Source: Actinomycetes bacterium
GTDB taxonomy: Bacteria; Actinomycetota; Actinomycetes; Propionibacteriales; Propionibacteriaceae
Assembly (NCBI GenBank): GCA_023387135.1
Contig: JAEWIK010000348.1
Location: 1-15,034, forward strand
Length of the DNA: 15,034 nucleotides
Direction of reading: 5' to 3'
Positions 1 to 7,800 of this stretch are shown one piece after another (the first letter of the stretch is position 1; each line of letters begins with the position of its first letter). The notes below the pieces were generated by a model. The model saw only the letters and a program-made list of their open reading frames with translations, made no database searches and was not told where the DNA came from. The position numbers were made by a program, and so were the translations under genes.

Positions 1-2
1 CC

Positions 3-2183
3 GAAGGCACGTCCCAGCTCACCGCCCAGGCGAAGGACCGTGCGGGCGGCACCGCCAAGGCGGCCGTGTGGGCCACGAGCTACACCCCGGCCCCAGGCGC
101 GACCACCGGCTACACGGCTGTCGCCACCGCCATGCGCTACTGGGCAGACCCCGCCGCCACCCCCCTGCGCCAACTCGGCAAGGGCAACCAGCTCCAGATC
201 CTCGGCACCGCCGGAGCCTTCTTCTACGCCCGTACCGGCAACACCACGGGCTGGGTTGCGAAATCGGCCATCACCATCCCCGCCACCGGGATCAGCGTCA
301 GCCCCTCATCCGTGTCGGTTGCGGCGGGGCAGAACGCGTCCATCACAGCAACGCTCGCCCCCACGTTGTCCACCGATACGTTGACCTGGCGCTCGGGGAA
401 CACCACGGTTGCGACCGTCAGCAAGGGCAAGGTCACGGCTTTGAAACCCGGGACCACTCAGGTGACCGCACTTGCCTCAAGTGGTCAGTGGACGACGGTC
501 AGCGTCCGCGTGACGCAACCCCCAGCCCCCCAGCCCGCGCCGTCGTCAGGTAAGTCGACACTGAAGGTGCTGGATCAGGGCCTTTCGAGTTACGTTTTGA
601 GCGTCGGTCTCTCGGCTGCTGCCTGCCGGTGGCAGGTCCAGCGTCAGGTTGGCGGCGGGGCTTGGGACCGCGTAAAGGCCGAGAGCCGAACGTCACGGCA
701 GGGTTCATGCGGCGCCCTCAGCGGCATCAAGGTCAGCTTCCGCGTCGCGGGCCTCGCAGGCAAGAAGATCCGTTGGCGTCTTCAGACGTGGACCTCAGCC
801 GGTAAGGCACTTCCGGTGGTGACGACCGGTGCATACACGATCGGTCAGGTCACCGGGCTGACCGCCACGGCACAGCCAACGAGCATCACTCTCCGCTGGA
901 ACAAGATGACAGGCGCGGCGGGCTACGTCATCTCTCAGCTCAAGAGCGGTGTGTGGAAGCAGGCGGCCAGGGTGGCCGGCGATCGGGCGGTCAGCAAGAT
1001 GCTCAAAGCCTCGCCGTCGAAGACCTACACCTACCGGGTCGTCGCCGTCAGGTGTGTTGTGGGCGACAAGACCTGCACGACGAAGGTCACCGCGGCAGGA
1101 AGCAAGAGCATCCTCTACAGCGGCAAGATAGCCGTGAAGACCCCGCCCAAGCTGTCCACGAAGACGCTCAACGCCAAGGCCCACAAAGCACTGAAGCGAA
1201 TGCTCCTCGAAGGAGCCCTGCTCTATGAGGGCAAGGAGAAGATCACGAGTTCGATCAAGTGGCAAGTGAATGACGCCAAGAAGAAGGTCACCAAGAATGC
1301 TCACCCGTATCTGAAGCTGCGGTGGGTATCCGGGGTGCTTGAGATGCACCTGTACGTGAGGTTCGTTGACGACGGGCAGAGTGGCGGCGGAAAGAAGACT
1401 TGGCCGAACCCTGAGACTGGCAAGGACACCGCCAGTGGCTCGTTCAAGACCAACAGGTCGCTGTTCATCAAGGGAGTGAACTCTCTTTGGTCAGGAAAGA
1501 CGATCACGGGGGCATGGGGGGCCGCCGACGGAAAGAACCAACGCGACTTCGGTACGAACGTCTCATTCAAGACGAAGATCGTCTGGCATGACTACAAGGA
1601 CCGAAAGAAGAAGGGGAAGGAAGACGCGAAAAAGCAGCAGTACCTGACTGTCTACATGGGGTCCACGGTCACCGACCCCTGGAACGACGGCGCGACTACC
1701 GACGAGGCAGGCGGGCCTGTCTGCGAGCCACGCGACGACCCGTGGTACCACGGCGAGCATTACCCGGGCTTTCTCTTCTGGAGCGATGGCCCCTACGGCG
1801 AGAACCGGATCTGCATGCCGTGGGAATGGGAAGTGGACCAGGACGAACATGGGAGCCCCTTCTATGGAAAGAACTACGGCAAGACGGCAGGCCATGAGTT
1901 GGGCCACATGCTTGGCCTGTCCGACGCATATACAGCGAACCACGTTGATCGCATGGCCGAGAACGAGGAGACCACCATCGACGGCGAGAATGCCGTGATG
2001 AAATACCAATGGAATGTGTCGCGAATCACCGCGAATGACCTCGAAATGGTCGTACATGCTTACGCCCAACATGGTCAGGCGGGTGTGGAGCACTGTCAGT
2101 CGTACAAGACTTTCAAGAAAGATGACCCGCACAGGTGCGGGGTTATTTCAACCGTGATCGGATTGACCGATGATCAACACTAG
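3..2183 (+). CDS. Secreted multidomain zinc metalloprotease (5' partial)
   Basis: The frame is open to the left edge, so the start and any signal peptide lie outside the window. A GTG at 66 is probably internal, because in-frame codons from 3 continue the same domain. Counting from 66, the visible parts are: an SH3-like region (about 1-72, with ARTGNTTGWV), a group 2 bacterial Ig-like domain (about 74-150, ending KGKVTALKPGTTQVTA), a Pro/Ser linker, an Ig/Fn3-like region with two Cys (163-258), an Fn3 domain (261-346), a Lys-rich stretch, and a catalytic domain (about 410-670). The zinc motif is HELGHMLGLSDAY: His610, Glu611, His614, with Asp620 as likely third ligand, as in snapalysin-type or M6-type HExxHxxGxxD peptidases. 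Met645 in AVMKY is a candidate Met-turn. Two C-terminal Cys (677, 691) may pair. The domains suggest a wall-associated or secreted protease. The substrate and exact peptidase family are not known. The 3' part is less GC-rich than the other genes. Confidence 0.8.
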   Translation, partial: EGTSQLTAQAKDRAGGTAKAAVWATSYTPAPGATTGYTAVATAMRYWADPAATPLRQLGKGNQLQILGTAGAFFYARTGNTTGWVAKSAITIPATGISVSPSSVSVAAGQNASITATLAPTLSTDTLTWRSGNTTVATVSKGKVTALKPGTTQVTALASSGQWTTVSVRVTQPPAPQPAPSSGKSTLKVLDQGLSSYVLSVGLSAAACRWQVQRQVGGGAWDRVKAESRTSRQGSCGALSGIKVSFRVAGLAGKKIRWRLQTWTSAGKALPVVTTGAYTIGQVTGLTATAQPTSITLRWNKMTGAAGYVISQLKSGVWKQAARVAGDRAVSKMLKASPSKTYTYRVVAVRCVVGDKTCTTKVTAAGSKSILYSGKIAVKTPPKLSTKTLNAKAHKALKRMLLEGALLYEGKEKITSSIKWQVNDAKKKVTKNAHPYLKLRWVSGVLEMHLYVRFVDDGQSGGGKKTWPNPETGKDTASGSFKTNRSLFIKGVNSLWSGKTITGAWGAADGKNQRDFGTNVSFKTKIVWHDYKDRKKKGKEDAKKQQYLTVYMGSTVTDPWNDGATTDEAGGPVCEPRDDPWYHGEHYPGFLFWSDGPYGENRICMPWEWEVDQDEHGSPFYGKNYGKTAGHELGHMLGLSDAYTANHVDRMAENEETTIDGENAVMKYQWNVSRITANDLEMVVHAYAQHGQAGVEHCQSYKTFKKDDPHRCGVISTVIGLTDDQH

Positions 2184-3471
2184 TCAGGGATGCGCGGAAG
2201 CAGGACCCCGCAGGAGACGTGCGGCATTGCCCGGTCGCTGGCGGGTTGGCATCGCCATTGTCGGGGTGACATGTTTGGTTTCTTCGACGGTGATCACCCC
2301 GGCTTCCGCGCCCGGGGGTGACCTGGCCCTCGGCCGGCCGCGGGGAGAATCGATCACCTTTACAAAGGGAGCTTCCACCGTCACCCCCTCTGCGCTCCCG
2401 TTGTCCGCACCTTCACAGAACCAGGCGAAGAAGCCATCGAAACCGACAGCGATCCGAGTGGATCGGCACTCCGCCACCTCGTTGAGGGTGTGGTGGGGCA
2501 AGGTGCCGGGCGCGAAGAGTTACAAGGTGTACCGGCAGGTGAAGGGCAAGTGGAAGGTGGTGAAGACCACTTCGTCGCTGTCGTGGGTGAACAAGAAGCT
2601 CCCGAAACGGACCGTGCAGCGGTACCAGGTGGCCGCGTGCGCCGGGAAGAAGGGCCGTGGGCCGTGCAGCGCGAAGTCGAGTTCGGTGTATGCGACGACG
2701 TTCTCGTCGGCCAAGGACAAGAAGGTGAACGTCACAGCCATCAAGCTGGTGAACTTCCCCCGTGACGAACTGGGGCCTCACGACCGGTGGAGCTTCACGG
2801 TGGACTTGAAACCTGCTCGATGGGGTGAGCAGAAGCGGCAGACCGCGGCGTCGACGTCGTTGCGGATGGTCAGTTCGGATCCTTCGGTGGTGTCGGTGAG
2901 GTCGCCGGACTTGCCCATCCCGGATGGGGTGGGTGACCTTGTTGCGAAGAAGCCAGGTTCTGCGGTGATCACCGTGACAGCTCACAATGGTCTATCGGTG
3001 TCTGCTCGCGTGTACGTGAGGGACAGGGCATGCCCGGTCGTATTGCATGATCCGATCGAGGGCTGGATTCCGTCGACCTACGTCACGCCCTTGATCCGAA
3101 CGCACGGAGCCAAGATCTGCGCTCTCACGCGGTATGTGATGACGCATCCCGCCGGTGGCGGAACAGTCACTCTCGACGCGCATGGCCAACTGGTGACCAT
3201 AGGCGATCTACGGCTGCCCGACTGGCTCTGGGGCGCCGCGCGGGACATCCTTACCACCGGCTCGGCCTACCGGACAGAACTCCTGCTCACCGATGAGCGA
3301 TCGTCGGTCTACCTGTACCTCAACGACATCCCCTGGCGCTCAGAAGGCTCCGAACGCGCCGCGCTCGACTACACACCGTACCTGTACGACTACTTCGGAA
3401 AGCCGCCAACGACTCACTGGAGCGCATGGACGGAAACCGGTGGGATCGTGCGATGGGACGCCGAGCCGTGA
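2170..3471 (+). CDS. Secreted Fn3/Ig-like domain protein, C-terminal domain unknown
   Basis: This 433-residue protein starts at an ATG that overlaps the end of the metalloprotease gene by 14 bases. No clear Shine-Dalgarno is visible, so translation is probably coupled. The N-terminus has an Arg-rich segment (14-18) and a hydrophobic core (about 26-42), followed by a possible cleavage site near TPASA (43-47); the Pro at 48 makes the exact site uncertain. An Fn3 domain spans about 92-180 (SYKVYRQVKGKWKVV; Cys157/Cys166). A bacterial Ig-like domain spans about 186-285 (SSDPSVVSVRS, KKPGSAVITVTA). The last 150 residues, with Cys288/Cys317 and many aromatic residues, match no family I recognise. 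The Fn3 and Ig-like parts resemble those of the upstream protease, so the two may bind the same surface or each other. Partner, inhibitor or second effector are all possible; none is shown by sequence. Confidence 0.8.
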   Translation: MINTSQGCAEAGPRRRRAALPGRWRVGIAIVGVTCLVSSTVITPASAPGGDLALGRPRGESITFTKGASTVTPSALPLSAPSQNQAKKPSKPTAIRVDRHSATSLRVWWGKVPGAKSYKVYRQVKGKWKVVKTTSSLSWVNKKLPKRTVQRYQVAACAGKKGRGPCSAKSSSVYATTFSSAKDKKVNVTAIKLVNFPRDELGPHDRWSFTVDLKPARWGEQKRQTAASTSLRMVSSDPSVVSVRSPDLPIPDGVGDLVAKKPGSAVITVTAHNGLSVSARVYVRDRACPVVLHDPIEGWIPSTYVTPLIRTHGAKICALTRYVMTHPAGGGTVTLDAHGQLVTIGDLRLPDWLWGAARDILTTGSAYRTELLLTDERSSVYLYLNDIPWRSEGSERAALDYTPYLYDYFGKPPTTHWSAWTETGGIVRWDAEP

Positions 3472-3511
3472 TCGTCCGTCCGAGAGGTGGCTTCAGGTGA
3501 GCCGGAGATGG

Positions 3512-3540
3512 GACTCCTGCGATCCACAGGAACGGGAGTC
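3512..3540 (+). terminator. Nested stem-loops after the Fn3/Ig-like gene
   Basis: GACTCC (3512-3517) pairs with GGAGTC (3535-3540). An overlapping alternative, TCCTG (3515-3519), pairs with CAGGA (3527-3531) across a 7-base loop. Both arms are perfect and compete for 3515-3517. There is no T-run. The site lies 40 bases past the stop codon and 46 bases before the AGGAGG of the next gene, so it could weaken read-through or shape the leader. It could also be chance. Confidence 0.25.
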
Positions 3541-3585
3541 GAGGCGTCGCCCCACGCCGGCCGGTCGAGCCGCTCGGTCGCCCGC

Positions 3586-3594
3586 AGGAGGAAG
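3586..3594 (+). promoter_or_regulatory. Ribosome binding site that fixes the next start
   Basis: AGGAGGAAG sits with its AGGAGG core nine bases before the ATG at 3601. It favours this ATG over the upstream in-frame GTG at 3487, which would add 38 low-complexity, Arg-rich residues. Confidence 0.75.
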
Positions 3595-3600
3595 AGCCGG

Positions 3601-4212
3601 ATGAGCCAGCGCCCATCGATCCCTGCCCGACCAAGGCCGAGCCTCGCGCACAGCCCTCGAGACAGTCCGCACAGTCCTCCTGGTGCGCCCCTGATCGCGG
3701 ACCTGGACGGCGATCGATTCGCTCGACGCCGCGCGGTTCGCGCCGTGGTGCTGTTCGCCATCGTGGGTTTCGGTCTGGACTGGTTTCAGTGGGGGTACGA
3801 CCCACCCGAGATCGCGCGGATCGAGTGGAGTTGGTGGTCGCTCGTTCCGTGCGAGCGGACCCCAACCTTCAGAATCGACCTCATTGTTCGCGAGGTGTGG
3901 GTCGGTTATCCCGACTGCCACGGCGGTGCGCCGGAGCCGCCACCGGGCGCACGGGTCGTGAACGGGTTCTGGCGGACCAAGACACTTTCCGATGCAGAGG
4001 TGGCGACCTTCCAGCAGAAGGTCAGGAGTGTCGGGCTCAACCGTTGGTCGAGTTCCTACCGCTCTTGGTGGTTCGTGGCAGAGAGCGGCATCCCGCGTTG
4101 GTCCGTGACCGTGACCTACATGAACGGGTCATCCATGGCTTCCCGCGGCTCCGGTGCTGTTCCGCACACATGGGAGCAGATGTCCGATCTGGTGTGGGAA
4201 CTCACGGAATAG
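3601..4212 (+). CDS. Single-pass membrane protein of unknown function
   Basis: From the ATG at 3601 the product is 203 residues. A Pro/Arg/Ser-rich N-terminus (1-45) ends in RRR (42-44). One transmembrane helix follows (about 46-62, VVLFAIVGFGLDWF). After it comes a domain of about 140 residues that is rich in Trp and Tyr and has two Cys (84 and 106, in VPCERT and YPDCHGG). The positive charge before the helix suggests the N-terminus is inside and the domain outside. I do not recognise the family. Its place between two surface-protein genes and a ComJ-like gene makes a membrane-bound partner or immunity-type role possible, but this rests on position only. An in-frame GTG at 3487 is a less likely start. 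Confidence 0.65.
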   Translation: MSQRPSIPARPRPSLAHSPRDSPHSPPGAPLIADLDGDRFARRRAVRAVVLFAIVGFGLDWFQWGYDPPEIARIEWSWWSLVPCERTPTFRIDLIVREVWVGYPDCHGGAPEPPPGARVVNGFWRTKTLSDAEVATFQQKVRSVGLNRWSSSYRSWWFVAESGIPRWSVTVTYMNGSSMASRGSGAVPHTWEQMSDLVWELTE

Positions 4213-4281
4213 GCGGGGCCGAATGATGACCGATGCGTGTCAAACGAGTCTCGAAGAAGAGTCCGGGAGCGGGGTCTGGAG

Positions 4282-4809
4282 ATGAGCCGCAAGTCCTCGA
4301 TCGCCGATGGTAGTCCCATCTCGGTGGACGTCGATTTCCACCAGTTCTACGTCGGACCGCTCGACCTGAATGAAGCCGAGTACCAGTGGACAGCCGTGGC
4401 GGACGACGCGGTTCTGGTGCCTGCGCCGGATGGCCGCAGCTTCGCCGTGAGTACCGGGATCGCCACCGGCGACGTGTTCGTGGAAGTGAGGGACCGGGCT
4501 CCAGACGGGCCAGGCTGGGAGCACGATGCGATGGAGCTCTCGATCACGGAGCTCTGGTGCGCGGAGTCGTGGGGTGCGGGCAGCGAGCCGCTGTTCGCCC
4601 CGTTGCAGCCGGGGACACATCGCGTGGATGTCTATGCAAAGAACCGCGGACTCCATCCGGACGAGGCCATCCACGCGAAGCGGTCCGAGCGCGAGCGCTA
4701 CGTCTCCGTGTTCACTCCGCTCGGCGATCCGCTGATGCAGCCGCCTGCCGCGACACTCCACGCCGACCTCGTCGCCCGACTCAGCCTGCAACCTGTCGCA
4801 GACGACTGA
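4282..4809 (+). CDS. Small cytosolic protein, ComJ-like (tentative)
   Basis: The product is 175 residues from the ATG at 4282, or 190 from an in-frame GTG at 4237. Neither has a strong Shine-Dalgarno: GGGAG at 4265-4269 is 12 bases from the ATG, and nothing good precedes the GTG. No signal peptide or membrane segment is visible. The order of features is VDVDFHQFYVG, then WTAVADDAVLVPAP, then a strand-rich core (DVFVEVRDRAP), then LQPGTHRVDVYAKNRG, ending with a Pro-rich tail. This recalls a family of small actinobacterial hypothetical proteins and the overall pattern of Bacillus ComJ, an inhibitor of the NucA nuclease (HQF near the start, a late PG-x-(Y/H)-R strand). The match is from memory and weak. 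If right, it would be an inhibitor or immunity-type protein. It ends 13 bases before the large pilin-like gene. Confidence 0.6.
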   Translation: MSRKSSIADGSPISVDVDFHQFYVGPLDLNEAEYQWTAVADDAVLVPAPDGRSFAVSTGIATGDVFVEVRDRAPDGPGWEHDAMELSITELWCAESWGAGSEPLFAPLQPGTHRVDVYAKNRGLHPDEAIHAKRSERERYVSVFTPLGDPLMQPPAATLHADLVARLSLQPVADD

Positions 4810-4815
4810 AAGGAG
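4809..4815 (+). promoter_or_regulatory. Ribosome binding site of the pilin-like gene
   Basis: AAAGGAG ends seven bases before the ATG at 4823 and overlaps the stop codon of the preceding gene. This fixes the start and fits co-translation from one transcript. Confidence 0.8.
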
Positions 4816-4822
4816 CCACCTG

Positions 4823-7800
4823 ATGAACGCTTACGGGGTGAAAGCCCGATGCCTGGCGGCGGCGTTGATGCTGGGGCTGGCAACGGTCGTCAGCGTGGGA
4901 CTGCCCAGCACCGTCGCTCACGCGGAACCAGCCTCGCGACAGGAGGTCGAGTTCCACACCGCCGGGAAGGGGGAGTACGTGCTTCCGCCGGGGGCGCGGA
5001 ACGTGTTCGTTCAGGTGCATGGAGGCGATTCGGCGCGGCAACGATCGCCGGAGACGGATGGCGAGGTCGCGCCGTACTGCGAGAACGACCTCGTTCGCAC
5101 GTCCTTCGGGGACGGTAGCTCTACGCCGAATGGCGTGTGGGGCGGGTGGAACAGCGACGACTGGGGGGACGTCTCGGGTGTGGTCTCCTTCACAGTGGGC
5201 GCGGGAGGCACGCGGGCGTCGCTGACCGACGCGGGCGGTCCTGGATCGAGCGCTGTGGGCGAGCCCTCTGTGGTGGCGCTGGACGGAGTGGGTTCACTCG
5301 TCGCTCCTGGCGGCCAGGACTCCGGCGTCTGCGCACAACCCTCGCTCGTGGGTGCCGCCGGCTCCGTCTCCATCTCCTACGAGTTGTTCTCCCCTGTCTC
5401 GCTCTCCCCGGCGGTCGCGGTCGAACTGGTGGGCCGGGATGCGACGGCTGACGACCGGTTCGAGTTCCAGGTGCGGCCCATCGGCACGCGGACCCAAGCC
5501 GCCGCCGCCGAGGGATCCGTCGTGCTGCCCGGTTCGTCGGCGTCGGCAGTGGGGCCGTTCTCGGAGTACCTCTGGGCGCCGGTTCCGTTCGGGGCGTTGG
5601 AGTTTCTCCGGCCCGGGACGTACAACTTCGCCGTCACACAGACCAACACCGGGGCGCTGCAGTCCGGCGTGTCGGCGGTGACGCACACCGCGACGTTCGC
5701 CGTGACCGTGACGTCCGATGCTGACGGGAAGCTGACCGCCACGCCGTCCTACGGCAGGGAGGGCCTACGGTTCACCGAGAGGTACGCCGAGGCCCGCGCC
5801 CGCGTCGATTTGACCGGCGCCATGGTGGTGAAGGCCGCCGACCCACGCGTGCCACTGCCGGTGCAAGGCGGGTTCAGCTATGGGATCGAGGCTGTGACAG
5901 CGGGGGCGCCGCTGCCGCCGGCCACCACGGCGGTGAACGATGCGGCGGGGCAGGTGACCTTCGGCGCCGTCGAGTTCGGCCCCGCGGACCTCGCGGGTGC
6001 TTCAGAGATCGGGAACGGCCTGGTGGCGAAGACGTTCGTGTACCGGGTGACTCAATCAGGAGAGGTCGCCGAAGTCACAAACGACACGAGCTCCACGCGG
6101 GAGTTCGGCGTGCGGGTGGTCCGGGACACCGGGACGGGGACCTTGACGGCGTCAACCAGCGCGGCGCCGTTGTTCGCCTTCGCGAACAGCTACACGCCTG
6201 CGGCTGCCGGCTTCACGCTGCCCCGGGTGTCACTGAGGATCGCAGGCTTCCCGTCGACCTCCGGACGGACGGCGCGAGTCGAGCTGAGTGCCGACGACCC
6301 GGCGACCAGCGCGGCGGTTGCGCGCGGTGAGGTGACAGGCAGTTCCCAGATGGCGAGCGTGAGCGCCGGTTCGGTTGCGGCGGCCCTCGACTTCGGCGAC
6401 ATCGCCTTCTCGCGTCCAGGCAGTTACTCGTTCCGGCTGGCGGAAGAGCCACCGCCGGACGTGGTGGCGTCCGACGGTACCTGCGTGTTCACGGTCGAGG
6501 TGGCCGATGACGGAAGTGGTCAGTTCGCCGCAACGCTCGGTTCAACCTCGCCCTCCGCCGACTGTTTCGCCCTGGAGAACACCTACGCCCCCCGGGCCGC
6601 GCAGTTGGCCCTTCGTGGAATCGTGTCGGTCGACATCGATCCGGCAGGCGCTGGCCTGATGCTGGGGGTCGGCGACATCGCGCCCGGCTACTCCTACACA
6701 GTGACCAGTGTGGGTGGGGCGCCACTGCCATCCGCATGCGGCAGCCCGTGCACGGTCGCCATGGACGCGGCAGGCAATGTCGATCTCGGGATGGTCGAGT
6801 TCGGCCGCGATCTGCTCGTTGGCGCGACGTCCGCGGACTTCACGTATCGGGTCACTCAGGCGGGTTCGCATCGCGGCGTGACGAACGACCCGACAGCGAC
6901 CAGGCAGTTCACAGTGCGGGTGACCGAAGACCCCGAAGGCAGGCTGGCCGCGACACTGCAGCCCTCCGCCGACGGCGTCGCCTTCGCGTTCACCAACTCC
7001 TACTCGGTGCAGCCCGCCACCACAGCAGCGATCGACGCGAGCCTGCAAGTCAACGGTGCGGACGCCACCGGAAAGCTGTTCGACTTCGAGATCGTGGCCA
7101 GGGGCGCCGACACCGAGGCAGCAGTGTCTGCCGGCGACGTGACGCTACCCGCACGCGAGGAGGTCACCGGCGGCACCGACGGAACCGTCGTCCCGTTCGC
7201 CTTCAACGGCATCACCTTCACCCGGCCCGGCACGTTCTTCTTCACCGCCCGGCAATTGACCGCCTCGCTGCCTGCGGACTTCGGACCGCAGGTCGACGTG
7301 GTCGACTTCTCCGTCACCGCCACCGACAAGCTGGACGGCACGCTCCGCACGGTGCTCGATGTGCCTGCCGGCGGGCTGGCTTTCGTCGACGTGTCACCGG
7401 CAGGCACCCCGCCGACCGTCACCCCCGCACCGCCGCCGACTCGTCCTACGCCCGCGCCCGCGCACGTCACCGTCCCCGCCACCATGACGCTGGTAGGCCG
7501 CGACGCCCTCGCGGGAGAACAGGCCACCCTCACCATTCGAGCGGTCAATGGTGCCGCCACGGCCGGCGTCGATGCCGGCTCGATCCAGCTTCCTTCCGCC
7601 GCGACTGTCGCCCTGGGAGCCAACGGGGAGGCGGTTCCCGTCACCCTTGGCGACATTGAGTTCACCCAGCCCGGGCGCTACCAGTTCACCGTCTCCCGGA
7701 TGGGTGGCTCGGCCACAGGAGTCTCAGGCCTGGTCGCCGCGGTGGCGTTCACCATCGATGTCACCGACAACGCGGACGGCACCATGACTGTCACGCTCCT

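Noticed and set aside
3487..3600. Upstream GTG start for the small membrane protein
   Set aside because: The ATG at 3601 has AGGAGG at ideal spacing; the extra 38 residues are low-complexity.
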